A stretch of 64,000 bases of DNA from SHZI01 sp963802215 (lineage in GTDB: Bacteria > Pseudomonadota > Gammaproteobacteria > Steroidobacterales > GCA-2729495), in assembly GCA_963802215.1 (NCBI GenBank), contig CAWDHQ010000002.1, forward strand, positions 496,001 to 560,000, written 5' to 3'. Positions within the stretch are counted from its first letter, which is position 1. Every line of letters starts with the position of its first letter. Both the position numbers and the translations under genes were made by a program. This document shows, in pieces, positions 33,365 through 41,720 of this stretch. The notes beneath the pieces are model-generated. The model ran no database searches. It was not told the origin of the DNA and was given only the letters and a program-made list of their open reading frames with translations.

Positions 33365-34807
33365 ATGCCTTGCAGGGAACGGAATCGCTGCATAGTGGCC
33401 TGCGTCCTTCTGCTGGCGCACTGCCTGCCCGCGCTCGCGGAGCCCCAGACCTCCCTGCCGGCGACCGTGAACCGGGTCCTGGTCCAGCGCAAACTGCCCG
33501 AGGCGTCGGTCAGTGCCTTCGTCCAGCGGGTCGGGGCCACAGAGCCGCTCCTCACCTTCAATCCGGACGTGCCGCGCAACCCGGCCTCGGTGATCAAGCT
33601 GGTCACCACGTTTGCGGGCCTGGAAGCCCTGGGTCCGGCCTACCAGTGGCGAACCGAAGCCTACGTGGACGGGCGGATGGACGGCGGGAACCTCGCGGGC
33701 GACCTGCTGCTCAAGGGCTACGGCGATCCCTACCTGGTCACCGAGCGCCTGTGGCTCCTCCAGCGCGAGTTGCGCAACCGGGGCCTGCGCGTGATCGATG
33801 GCGACCTGGTCATCGACAACTCCTGGTTCGCCCGGGAAGAGCTCGATCCCGGCGCCTTCGATGGCCAGGCCTACCGCGCCTACAACGCCCTGCCGGATGC
33901 GCTGCTGGTGAACTTCCAGGCCGTGAATTTCACGTTCCGGCCCGATGCCGCGCGCGGTCGCGTGGAAATCCTCGCCGATCCCCTGCTGGCCAACCTGGAG
34001 GTCCAGAACAACATGCGGCTCATCAGGGGCGGCTGCGGTTCGGCGAAGAGCGGCATCAGCATGGTTGTCGGCAATACCCCGGCCCGGCCTCGGGTTACCT
34101 TCTCCGGCGCCCTGGCCAGCCAGTGCGCGGAATACCAGCTGCTGCGGTCGGTCCTGGACGGCCCGGCCTTCGCCTACGGCGCCTTCCGGGGTCTCTGGGA
34201 GGAGCAGGGCGGCCGGATCACCGGCGGGGTGCGCCAGGGCCAGGTGCCGGCCGGCAAGACGCCACTGGTCACTTTCCGGTCGCCGCCGCTCGCGGAGGTC
34301 ATCCGGTCGGTCAACAAGTTCAGCAACAACGTGATGACCCGCCAGATGTTCCTGACGCTCGGGGCTGAGAAGTTCGGTCCGCCCGGCACCCTCGACAAGG
34401 GCGAGCAGGCCACTCTGGCGGCGTTGGCGTCCCGGGGCCTGAACTTTCCGGAGCTGAAGCTGGGCAATGGCGCCGGACTGGCCCGTGAGACCCGGATCTC
34501 CGCGGCCAGCATGGGGCGCCTGCTGCTGGCCGCCCACGCCAGCCCGTTCCAGCCCGAGTTCCAGGCTTCCCTGTCCATTGCCGGCCTGGACGGCACGACG
34601 CGGAAGCGCTTCCTCCGGGACCCGGTGGCCGGGGACATGCACCTCAAGACGGGCACGCTCAACGGCGTGACGTCGATCGCCGGCTTCGTGCACAGCGAGT
34701 CCGGCGCCGACTACGCGGTGGTAATGATCGTGAATGGCCCGAAGGCCACCTGGGGCGGTGGCCTCGATGCCCAGAACGCCCTCCTGCGCTGGGTCCATCA
34801 GCGCTAG
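33365..34807 (+). CDS. dacB: D-alanyl-D-alanine carboxypeptidase/endopeptidase (PBP4, S13)
   Basis: A 480-residue periplasmic penicillin-binding protein that trims or cuts peptidoglycan cross-links. Signal peptide about 1-25. The three active-site motifs are SVIK (75-78), SNN (320-322) and KTG (428-430). Length matches E. coli DacB (477). The ATG at 33365 is the one before the signal peptide; the frame is open farther upstream within the HAD gene. Confidence 0.93.
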   Translation: MPCRERNRCIVACVLLLAHCLPALAEPQTSLPATVNRVLVQRKLPEASVSAFVQRVGATEPLLTFNPDVPRNPASVIKLVTTFAGLEALGPAYQWRTEAYVDGRMDGGNLAGDLLLKGYGDPYLVTERLWLLQRELRNRGLRVIDGDLVIDNSWFAREELDPGAFDGQAYRAYNALPDALLVNFQAVNFTFRPDAARGRVEILADPLLANLEVQNNMRLIRGGCGSAKSGISMVVGNTPARPRVTFSGALASQCAEYQLLRSVLDGPAFAYGAFRGLWEEQGGRITGGVRQGQVPAGKTPLVTFRSPPLAEVIRSVNKFSNNVMTRQMFLTLGAEKFGPPGTLDKGEQATLAALASRGLNFPELKLGNGAGLARETRISAASMGRLLLAAHASPFQPEFQASLSIAGLDGTTRKRFLRDPVAGDMHLKTGTLNGVTSIAGFVHSESGADYAVVMIVNGPKATWGGGLDAQNALLRWVHQR

Positions 34808-34842
34808 AATCGCCCCCGACGCCAACCCTGCAGGGAATATCC

Positions 34843-35181
34843 ATGAAGCTGATCACCGCCATCATCAAACCGTTCCGGCTCGACGACGTGCGTAATGCCC
34901 TGTCCGAGGTGGGCGTCAACGGCATGACTGTCACCGAGGTGAAGGGTTTCGGGCGGCAGCGCGGCCATACGGAGCTGTACCGGGGCGCAGAGTACGTGGT
35001 GGATTTCCTGCCGAAATCCAAGGTCGAAGTCGCCGTCGCCGACGACCTGGTGGAGCGGGTCATCGAGGCCATCACCAACGCCGCCCGCACGGGCAAGGTG
35101 GGTGACGGCAAGATCTTCGTGACCGACCTGCAACAGTCACTGCGGATCCGCACAGGCGAGACCGGCGACAACGCGCTGTAG
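34843..35181 (+). CDS. glnK: P-II nitrogen regulatory protein
   Basis: A 112-residue PII signal protein. The T-loop Tyr51, site of uridylylation, is present (GHTELYRGAEYVVDF), as are the B-loop TGKVGDGKIF and C-loop RIRTGETG. It senses 2-oxoglutarate and ATP/ADP and gates AmtB, encoded next. The TAG stop is the TAG of a REP unit (GTAGGAGCG). No sigma-54 or NtrC site was seen upstream, which is unusual for glnK-amtB. Confidence 0.95.
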   Translation: MKLITAIIKPFRLDDVRNALSEVGVNGMTVTEVKGFGRQRGHTELYRGAEYVVDFLPKSKVEVAVADDLVERVIEAITNAARTGKVGDGKIFVTDLQQSLRIRTGETGDNAL

Positions 35182-35200
35182 GAGCGGCTTCAGCCGCGAT
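35178..35200. repeat. Single REP unit at the glnK stop (copy 2)
   Basis: One REP unit: TGTAGGAG head, inner GCGGCT-TC-AGCCGC hairpin and a GCGAT tail. Unlike the other copies it has no inverted partner. It includes the glnK stop codon and is a sequence variant (GCGGC for GCGCC). Confidence 0.8.
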
Positions 35201-35201
35201 C

Positions 35202-35270
35202 GGGGACATGCCTCAATTCCCGCGCTAAAGTGCCCGGGCTCTGGATGAAAGGGAATTGAGGCATGTCCCC
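35202..35270. repeat. 20-bp perfect inverted repeat enclosing the amtB start
   Basis: The arm GGGGACATGCCTCAATTCCC (35202-35221) is exactly repeated in inverse at 35251-35270, with a 29-base loop. The right arm contains the amtB Shine-Dalgarno-like GAGG and its ATG (35263), so in mRNA made from upstream the start site would be paired. It could be a second palindromic repeat family or a regulatory hairpin. Confidence 0.8.
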
Positions 35271-36495
35271 AATCAACAGCGGTGATACCGCCTGGCTGCT
35301 GGCAGCAACCGCGCTAGTCCTGTTCATGACCCTGCCGGGCCTTGCGCTCTTCTACGGCGGCCTGGTCCGGAGCCGCAACGTTCTCTCGGTGCTCATGCAG
35401 TGCTTCGCGATCGCGGCGGTGACCTCGATCGTCTGGGTGCTCGTCGGGTACAGCCTGGCCTTCGGTGACGGCGGAGCGGCCCAGCCGTGGATAGGCGGCG
35501 TCGGGAAGGCACTGTTCAGTGGCATTACGCCCGACAGCGTCTCGGGAACCGTTCCCGAGACGGTCTTTGCGATGTTCCAGCTCACTTTCGCCATCATCAC
35601 CCCCGCACTGGTCGTCGGCGCCTTCGCGGAGCGGATGCGATTCGCCGCGATGCTGCTGTTCTCGACACTGTGGCTGCTGCTGGTCTACCTGCCCGTCGCC
35701 CACTGGGTGTGGGGCGGCGGCTGGCTCGCCCAGATGAAGTTCCTCGACTTTGCCGGCGGTTCGGTGGTCCACATCAATGCCGGGGTCGCGGCGCTCGTGG
35801 CTGCCCTCGTGATCGGCAATCGCCGGGGCTTTCCCAGCCAGGCCATGACGCCGCACAACCTGCCGGCCACGGTAACGGGGGCCGGGATGCTCTGGGTCGG
35901 CTGGTTCGGGTTCAATGCGGGCAGCGCCCTGGCTGCCAACGGTTCCGCGGGCATGGCCATGCTGGTGACGCACACGGCCGCCGCCGCCGGCTGCATTGCC
36001 TGGATGGCACAGGAATGGGTGCGCTTCGGCAAGCCCAGCGTGCTGGGCATCGTCACGGGCATGGTCGCCGGGCTCGGCACCATCACGCCGGCGTCCGGCT
36101 ACGTGGGTCCCGCCGGCGCGCTCGTCATCGGCCTGCTCGCAGGGACCGTCTGCTTCTGGGCGACCCAGTATGTGAAGCGCCGCCTCGCGATCGACGATTC
36201 CCTCGACGTCTTTCCCGTGCACGGCATCGGCGGAATCATGGGGACGCTTCTGACCGGCGTGTTTGGTGCTGCGGCCCTGGGGGGTATCGGCCATCCTGAC
36301 GGCCGGTCGATCGCCGCGCAGCTGGGCGTGCAGCTGGTCGGCACGGTTGCCACGCTGGTGTGGTCGGCGGGCATGACCTGGCTGCTGCTCAAGGTGACCG
36401 GCCTTGCGACCGAATTGCGCGTGACGGCCGAGGAGGAGAACGAAGGCCTGGATCTCGTCCTGCACGAGGAGCGGGGCTACAACATCACGTCGTAG
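35263..36495 (+). CDS. amtB: Ammonium transporter
   Basis: A 410-residue Amt channel with eleven predicted helices. The family start SGDTAWLLAATALVLFMTLPGLALFYGG and the twin-His pore regions (HINAGVAALVAALV and DVFPVHGIGGIMG) are present. It conducts ammonia and is blocked by GlnK at low demand. No signal peptide is apparent; the ATG at 35263 is the only start and lies inside a 20-bp inverted repeat. The stop TAG is again supplied by a REP unit. Confidence 0.95.
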   Translation: MSPINSGDTAWLLAATALVLFMTLPGLALFYGGLVRSRNVLSVLMQCFAIAAVTSIVWVLVGYSLAFGDGGAAQPWIGGVGKALFSGITPDSVSGTVPETVFAMFQLTFAIITPALVVGAFAERMRFAAMLLFSTLWLLLVYLPVAHWVWGGGWLAQMKFLDFAGGSVVHINAGVAALVAALVIGNRRGFPSQAMTPHNLPATVTGAGMLWVGWFGFNAGSALAANGSAGMAMLVTHTAAAAGCIAWMAQEWVRFGKPSVLGIVTGMVAGLGTITPASGYVGPAGALVIGLLAGTVCFWATQYVKRRLAIDDSLDVFPVHGIGGIMGTLLTGVFGAAALGGIGHPDGRSIAAQLGVQLVGTVATLVWSAGMTWLLLKVTGLATELRVTAEEENEGLDLVLHEERGYNITS

Positions 36496-36545
36496 GAGCG
36501 CCTTCAGGCGCGACGCGTTTGGGTCGCGCCTGAAGGTGCTCCTAC
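36492..36545. repeat. REPIN-type inverted REP pair, copy 3
   Basis: Inverted GTAGGAGCGCCTTCAGGCGCGA-type units (one mismatch between arms) around a short GC-rich loop. It holds the stop codons of both convergent genes: amtB (TAG, 36493-36495) and msrQ (TGA, 36506-36504). It is the whole intergenic space and probably acts as their shared 3'-end hairpin. Confidence 0.88.
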
Positions 36546-37145
36546 AGCGCGTTGGCGGGCTTTCCAAAGGCGGAAGCCCAGCAACACCGCCAGCACGGCG
36601 CAGTAGACCAGCGGTTCCCGCACGTCCTTCTTCACCAGCCAGTAGAAGTGCCAGCATCCCAGGATCGCCACCGGGTAGATGAGCCTGTGCAGGTCCAGCC
36701 AGCGGGTTCCCAGCCGCCGGCGCCAGCGGGCCGTGGAGGTCACCGCCAGCGGAATCATCAGCAGGAAGGCTGCGAAGCCGATGGTGATGAAGGGGCGTTT
36801 CGTGATGTCCTCGAGGATCACAGGCAGGTCCAGCGACCGGTCGAGGAAGAAGTAGGTCACGAAGTGCAGCGTGAGGTACGTGAAGCTCCAGAGGCCGAGG
36901 AGGCGGCGGAACTGCAGTGGCCAGGGCCTGCCCGTCAGCCACCGCAGCGGCGTCATGGCCAGCGTGGCCAGCAGCAGGCGCAGGCCCCACTCCCCGAGGG
37001 CGTCCCGGATGACCAGTTGCGGGTTTGGACCCAGGCGCAGGCCCCCCACTTCTGCAACCTGGAGCATCAGGTACACGAGTGGCAGCGCGCAGGCGATGTG
37101 CGCGAGGGGTCGCCAGAACAGCCGGATCTGGCGCTCGCGGATCAT
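36504..37145 (-). CDS. msrQ: MsrQ, heme membrane subunit of the MsrPQ methionine sulfoxide reductase
   Basis: A 213-residue six-helix b-type cytochrome that delivers electrons to MsrP. Conserved heme-ligand candidates are His in LTLHFVTYFF and the two His in DLHRLIYPVAILGCWHFYW. The ATG at 37145 is chosen because it precedes the conserved RLFWRPLAHI start. The last 13 residues (VGAPSGATQTRRA) and the stop are encoded by a REP palindrome, so the native C-terminus appears to have been replaced or extended by the repeat. Confidence 0.9.
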   Translation of the reverse strand: MIRERQIRLFWRPLAHIACALPLVYLMLQVAEVGGLRLGPNPQLVIRDALGEWGLRLLLATLAMTPLRWLTGRPWPLQFRRLLGLWSFTYLTLHFVTYFFLDRSLDLPVILEDITKRPFITIGFAAFLLMIPLAVTSTARWRRRLGTRWLDLHRLIYPVAILGCWHFYWLVKKDVREPLVYCAVLAVLLGFRLWKARQRAVGAPSGATQTRRA

Positions 37146-37152
37146 GTTCGGC

Positions 37153-38124
37153 TCAGAAGTTCCGGACCAGGTCCAGCCCCTTGTACAGCGACGCCACCTG
37201 ATCGGCGTAGCCATTGAAGGGCAGCGTGGGCTGGCGGTCGGCAAACAGGCTGCCGAGGCCCGAGGATACGCGTCGTTCCGTGGCCTGGCTCCAGCGGGGA
37301 TGGTCCACCTTCGGGTTCACGTTGGCGTAGAAGCCGTACTCGTCCGGCGCGGACAGGTTCCAGGTGGTCGGTGGTTCCTTCTCGGTGAAGCTGATGCGGA
37401 CGATCGACTTGATGCTCTTGAAGCCGTACTTCCACGGCACCATGAGGCGCAGGGGCGCGCCGTTCTGGTTCGGCAGTTCCACCCCGTACACGCCCACGAC
37501 GAGCAGTGTCAGCGGGTGCATGGCCTCGGCGATGGTCAGTCCCTCGACGTAGGGCCAGTCGAGGACCGGGTACTTCTGCCCCGGCATTTCCTCCGGACGC
37601 AGGACGGTCTCGAACGCCACGTATTTCGCCCGGGATGTTGGCTGGTAGCGCCTGAGCACGTCCCCTAGCGGGATACCGACCCAGGGCACGATCATTGACC
37701 AGGCCTCGACGCACCGGAACCGGTAGATCCGCTCCTCGAGCGCGTGGGGCTTGACGATGCTGTCGTAGTCGAAGGTGCCCGTTATGCCGGCCTCGCCATC
37801 GATCCTGACCTTCCAGGGCCTGGGCCGGAACCTGCCCGACTGGGCCGCCGGATCCTCCTTGCCGGTGCCGAACTCGTAGAAGTTGTTGTAGCCGGTGACT
37901 TCCTCGAAGGTGTTCGGCGCGTCCTTCGTGCTGAACGGGCTCTTGCGGATCCCGGCGAGCCGCCTGTACTTCGCGGGGATTCCGTCGCTGGCCGCGAGGG
38001 CGGACGAGAGCAGCGTGCCGGACCCGACGAATCCCGCGGCCTGCAGCAGCGCGCGCCGGTTGAGATACACGCCTTCCGGCGTGATCTCGGATGACTTTAT
38101 GCCGGGCGGTTTCCTGATCAGCAT
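37153..38124 (-). CDS. msrP: MsrP, molybdopterin methionine sulfoxide reductase
   Basis: A 323-residue periplasmic enzyme that repairs oxidised methionine in envelope proteins. A Tat signal with twin Arg (23-24, LNRRALLQAAG) is followed by the sulfite-oxidase-type fold. The Mo-ligating Cys138 sits in YRFRCVEAWSMIVPW, the known family site. It is seven bases upstream of msrQ on the same strand. ATG 38124 is chosen; the frame is open upstream without Tat logic. Confidence 0.94.
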   Translation of the reverse strand: MLIRKPPGIKSSEITPEGVYLNRRALLQAAGFVGSGTLLSSALAASDGIPAKYRRLAGIRKSPFSTKDAPNTFEEVTGYNNFYEFGTGKEDPAAQSGRFRPRPWKVRIDGEAGITGTFDYDSIVKPHALEERIYRFRCVEAWSMIVPWVGIPLGDVLRRYQPTSRAKYVAFETVLRPEEMPGQKYPVLDWPYVEGLTIAEAMHPLTLLVVGVYGVELPNQNGAPLRLMVPWKYGFKSIKSIVRISFTEKEPPTTWNLSAPDEYGFYANVNPKVDHPRWSQATERRVSSGLGSLFADRQPTLPFNGYADQVASLYKGLDLVRNF

Positions 38125-38212
38125 GGTCGTTTCCCGTCCATCTATGCAGAGTGGCTGTCCCTTGGACGCGACCTTCGCCCGGATCCTTACAGTCGATGCC
38201 CGGGCAGAGGGC

Positions 38213-38959
38213 CTATTCGGGCTTCCCGCGGTACACGCCATTCAGGTCCCAGTCGTAGTCCACGAAACGGACATCGAATCCGTCCTCAGCCAGCAGCGCC
38301 GCAGCGGCCGGATCGCTGACGTAGCGGGCCAGGTACTTCTGGGTGGAGCCCGCGGCCCGGATGAAGTCGTCCTCGTACCAGTCGAAGATGCTCGAGAGGA
38401 ACGCGATCCTGCGCTTCACGTCGTACCGGTTGCGGGTGGGATCGTTGGCAAAGGAGCGGGCGGCATCCTCCAGCTGGCTATCGAGCGTCGCCGGGTCATA
38501 GGCCTGGCTGGCGAGCCGGGGGCAGGAGAGCGATGCGCAGACGGCGGCGAAGTGCACCCGGGGCTCGCCGAGCGGGAGGATCAGGTCATGCTCCAGCTGC
38601 TCCAGGGTGGTCTTCCCGCCCAGCAGGTCATACTCGCGGCGCCTGAAGTAGGTATTCCGGCCGAACCAGGTCGACGGTGAATAGCCCTCGAGAATGCCCT
38701 GGATCGCCAGTGCGTTGTAAGCGTTGACCAGGAATGCGAGGCGGCTTTCGGGCGTGCCCAAATCGCTTTCCCTGGCGCTCGCAAGGCCCGACAGGTAGCG
38801 GCCGAAGGCTGGGTCGGCGCGGATTCCGTCGTAGTCCACGAAGCCGTTCCTGACGTTTCGCAGGAACACGGCATCCAGGTCGTCGCGGTCGGGGAGCGAT
38901 GCCGTTGCCGGAAGGCAAAAAAGGCACAGCAGCAACGCACGGAGGAGGAGCTTGAGCAT
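38213..38959 (-). CDS. DUF547 secreted protein
   Basis: A 248-residue protein with a signal peptide (about 1-20) and the DUF547 core: LAFLVNAYNALAIQGIL near 85-100 and VHFAAVCASLSCPRL near 150-165. DUF547 proteins are widespread and uncharacterised; the conserved Cys/His/Asn pattern suggests a papain-like or transglutaminase-like fold, which is inference. It lies 88 bases upstream of msrP on the same strand, so co-regulation with methionine repair is possible. Confidence 0.85.
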   Translation of the reverse strand: MLKLLLRALLLCLFCLPATASLPDRDDLDAVFLRNVRNGFVDYDGIRADPAFGRYLSGLASARESDLGTPESRLAFLVNAYNALAIQGILEGYSPSTWFGRNTYFRRREYDLLGGKTTLEQLEHDLILPLGEPRVHFAAVCASLSCPRLASQAYDPATLDSQLEDAARSFANDPTRNRYDVKRRIAFLSSIFDWYEDDFIRAAGSTQKYLARYVSDPAAAALLAEDGFDVRFVDYDWDLNGVYRGKPE

Positions 38960-39007
38960 GGGGTATTCTAAGCGCACTCCCTGAATACGTTGCCGAAAGA
39001 GTATTGG

Positions 39008-39343
39008 ATGCGCATCCTGGCGGTTCTGGCGCTGGTTCTTGTGTCCTGCGCCTCGACGCCGCGAGCCCCGGCCTCGACGTGCATGCAGCAGACGGTGAAT
39101 TCGCTGGACCTGGCCCCCCTGTCCGGCGATCGCAAGCACTGCCTGGCCAGCGCCACCATCTCGCTGCGTTGTGGGTCCTCCTCCGCCTGGATTGCCGGTT
39201 ATGGCAAGGAATTCGGCGACCTGTTCGGACCTGGCAGCTTCCAGCAACGGGACCTGCAGGCGAACGCCGCAGGCCGCCGGTGCGGGGCCCGGGCCGAGAG
39301 CGAGGAGGATCTGCCCTCCTGCTGCGCCGACGCCGGCTTCTGA
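39008..39343 (+). CDS. Small Cys-rich lipoprotein of unknown function
   Basis: A 111-residue protein with lipobox VLVSC (lipidated Cys14) and seven further Cys, including a final CC pair. The central motif ISLRCGSSSAWIAGYGKEFGDLFG looks conserved-type rather than random. I do not recognise the family. The ATG at 39008 is preferred over an in-frame TTG at 38990 because it gives a normal lipoprotein signal. It ends two bases from the convergent TPR gene. Confidence 0.6.
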   Translation: MRILAVLALVLVSCASTPRAPASTCMQQTVNSLDLAPLSGDRKHCLASATISLRCGSSSAWIAGYGKEFGDLFGPGSFQQRDLQANAAGRRCGARAESEEDLPSCCADAGF

Positions 39344-39345
39344 CG

Positions 39346-40758
39346 TCAGGCCCCGGAGCCGGACGTGGGCTGTTGCAGCGGCTTGTCGCCGCCTTCCGCC
39401 GGCGCCTTGTCCTTCTTCTCCAGCTTCTTCGGCGCGTAGCGGAATTCATGGCGGAGCACGAGGCCCGTGGTGGCCACGGGAGCGCCGTCGACGAAGCGCG
39501 GCCGGAAGAGGGTTCTCGTCGCCGTCTCCTGCACCCGATCTTCCAGCAGGTTGGCCGGGTCCGACTCGATGACGGTCGCGTCGCTGACCCGCCCGAGCTG
39601 GTCCACGTTGAAACGGACGACCACGTAGCCGGGCTCGAGGTCCTTCGGGTCGGGCGGTGGCGTCTTGCGTGACGGCACCGGAAGGATCGTTGGCGGCACC
39701 GGGCCCATGATCCGGGCCGGCGCCGCGAAGAACTCGTCCCGGCGCACTTCCAGCGCGGGGTCCGCCGACAGGGCCTGCCACGCCTCCTTGTAACGGTCGG
39801 CAGCCGTGTTTTGCTTGCCCCACATCAGGTACAGGTCGCCCAGTTTCACGAGGATCCGGGCGCGTTGTGCAGGGTCCGGCGGACTCTGCTGCTCGACGAT
39901 CCCGAGGGCCTTGCGCAGCATCATGCTCGACAGGGGCAGCAGCGTGTCGGGCGACTGGTTCGATTCCGGATCCGGCGGTAACAGCGCCTGTTGCCGGTAC
40001 GTATCGGCTATCGCAAGGAGCGGTTCCACCATGTCGGGCGAGTCATCGCCATCGGCCCCCTGCACGATACGCGCGGCGCCCTGGTACACGAGCCGGGCAG
40101 CTTCCGTCTGGTTGGAACGGTCGTACCAGCGACCCAGCTTGGTCAGGGGCCCGACGAGCGCCGGATTGTCCCTGCCCAGCCTGCGTTGCTGGACATAGAT
40201 CTGCGCTTCCTGGTGGAAGTTGGCCTTCTCGAGGTCCTGCAGGCCCAGGTACCCCTCGGTCAGACCGTCGCGGATCCTGATCTGGTCCAGGTTGTAGAAG
40301 CCCTCGTTGACGTGATTCACGCGCAGCGCCCGTTCGTAGGCCCGGGTCGCCAGCGGATACTGCTCGCTGCGCACGTAGGCTTCACCGAGACCCACCAGGG
40401 GATTGATGAGGCGCGCCGAGAGGAAACCCTCGCGCCTTTCCAGCAGGGCAATCGCTGCCTGGTAACTGGCCTCCGCGTCCCCGAGGTCGCCGTTGCGCAA
40501 CTGGGCTGTGCCGAGGTTGGTCAGCGGACTGGCAAGCTCGACGCTGTCGGCCCCGTGGATCTGCCCCGTCAGGGTCAGGACGTCCTGCCCGGCCTCCACC
40601 GCCTCTGCATTCCTGCCCTCCGCGATGAGGCGCTGGTAGCGTTCCTCGGCGGCGTCGCGCTGTTGCGCCAGTGCGGCGTTGTCCGGGGTGTCGCCAACCG
40701 CGCCCGTGGCGGCGAGCAGGCAGAGCAGGGCAGCGGCGATTTGGGTCGTTGGCTGCAT
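39346..40758 (-). CDS. TPR protein with C-terminal TonB domain
   Basis: A 470-residue exported protein. Signal peptide about 1-22, then TPR-like helical repeats (about 30-330), then a TonB C-terminal domain near 370-450 (GYVVVRFNVDQLGRVSDATVIESDP). It has no N-terminal transmembrane anchor or Pro-rich spacer like classical TonB, so it is not an energy-coupling TonB. Such TPR/TonB-C proteins are of unknown role and may bind envelope partners. The C-terminal tail is Lys/Glu-rich. Confidence 0.8.
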   Translation of the reverse strand: MQPTTQIAAALLCLLAATGAVGDTPDNAALAQQRDAAEERYQRLIAEGRNAEAVEAGQDVLTLTGQIHGADSVELASPLTNLGTAQLRNGDLGDAEASYQAAIALLERREGFLSARLINPLVGLGEAYVRSEQYPLATRAYERALRVNHVNEGFYNLDQIRIRDGLTEGYLGLQDLEKANFHQEAQIYVQQRRLGRDNPALVGPLTKLGRWYDRSNQTEAARLVYQGAARIVQGADGDDSPDMVEPLLAIADTYRQQALLPPDPESNQSPDTLLPLSSMMLRKALGIVEQQSPPDPAQRARILVKLGDLYLMWGKQNTAADRYKEAWQALSADPALEVRRDEFFAAPARIMGPVPPTILPVPSRKTPPPDPKDLEPGYVVVRFNVDQLGRVSDATVIESDPANLLEDRVQETATRTLFRPRFVDGAPVATTGLVLRHEFRYAPKKLEKKDKAPAEGGDKPLQQPTSGSGA

Positions 40759-40893
40759 ACTGGAGAAATTACCCCAGTGACGACCATCCTGGCGAGGTTT
40801 CGGCAGCGCGGCTGGGGCCGGCCAGGGTGATCGTGAAATCGCCTGCACTACTGGCAATGTTCCCGCCTTGCCCCCATTTAGGGGGTTGGCAAA

Positions 40894-41544
40894 ATGGAGG
40901 ACGCGCGCAACATGTGGCTCCGCAAGAAATCCCTGGAGATGCCGACACCCGACACGGCCCTGAAGGGCCGCGCGATGGCGATGCCCGTGCCCGAGCGGCA
41001 CTTCGTCAATGGCCATCCGCTGAAGGGCCCGTTCCCGCCGCACCTGCGCCAGGCCGTGTTCGGCCTGGGTTGCTTCTGGGGCGCCGAGCGGAAGTTCTGG
41101 CAGTTGCCTGGCGTCTACTCGACGGCCGTGGGGTATGCCGCTGGCATCACGCCCAATCCCACCTATGAGGAAGTGTGCACGGGCCGGACCGGCCACAACG
41201 AAGTGGTGCTGGTGGTGTACGACCCGGCACTGGTCACCTACGAGCAACTTCTCACCGTCTTCTGGGAGTCCCACGACCCCACCCAGGGAATGCGCCAGGG
41301 CAACGACACGGGCACCCAGTACCGCTCGGGCATCTACTGGTTCGACGAGCAGCAGCGCGATTCGGCCCTGCGTGCAAAGTCGGCCTTTGAAGCGCGCCTG
41401 AAGGCCGCGGGCTTCGGGCCGGTCACTACCGAGATAGTGGAAGCAGGCGACTTCTACTACGCGGAGGACTACCACCAGCAGTACCTGGCCAAGAATCCCG
41501 GCGGCTATTGCGGCCTGGGCGGCACCGGCGTCTCTTGCGGGTAG
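40894..41544 (+). CDS. msrA: Peptide methionine-(S)-sulfoxide reductase MsrA
   Basis: A 216-residue enzyme reducing methionine-S-sulfoxide. Catalytic Cys60 lies in GLGCFWGAER; resolving Cys are in NPGGYCGLGGTGVSCG at the C-terminus. Two starts are possible: ATG 40894, with AGGGGG that sits in a small hairpin, or ATG 40912 (MWLRKK) with GGAGG 11 bases ahead. The stop TAG is the TAG of a REP unit. It lies near msrPQ but on the other strand. Confidence 0.95.
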   Translation: MEDARNMWLRKKSLEMPTPDTALKGRAMAMPVPERHFVNGHPLKGPFPPHLRQAVFGLGCFWGAERKFWQLPGVYSTAVGYAAGITPNPTYEEVCTGRTGHNEVVLVVYDPALVTYEQLLTVFWESHDPTQGMRQGNDTGTQYRSGIYWFDEQQRDSALRAKSAFEARLKAAGFGPVTTEIVEAGDFYYAEDYHQQYLAKNPGGYCGLGGTGVSCG

Positions 41545-41636
41545 GAGCGCCTTCAGGCGCGACCTCTTCCCGCTCGAGACTCGCGGACTCGATTCTCGCG
41601 GGAAGAGGTCGCGCCTGAAGGCGCTCCTACCCGCAA
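41535..41636. repeat. Long REPIN-type inverted repeat, copy 4
   Basis: Arms of 39 bases (41535-41573 and 41598-41636) are perfectly complementary around a 24-base spacer. The arms extend beyond the REP core on both sides. It begins inside the last codons of msrA and supplies its stop. This is the longest palindrome in the window. Confidence 0.9.
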
Positions 41637-41720
41637 AAGTGTGACCCCTGTCCGACTGCGGCGCAGCGCCCTGAATATTATGGCAATGGTGCCAGCCGGC
41701 CCGATGCCGGCCGCAAGGGT

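Noticed and set aside
34808..34842. Sigma-54/NtrC promoter in front of glnK
   Set aside because: GCCAACCCTGCAGG has neither the GG of the -24 box nor the required spacing; no convincing site found.
35202..35270. Inverted repeat as ends of an insertion sequence
   Set aside because: Only 29 bases lie between the arms and no target duplication is visible; too short for a transposon, although a palindromic repeat unit remains possible.
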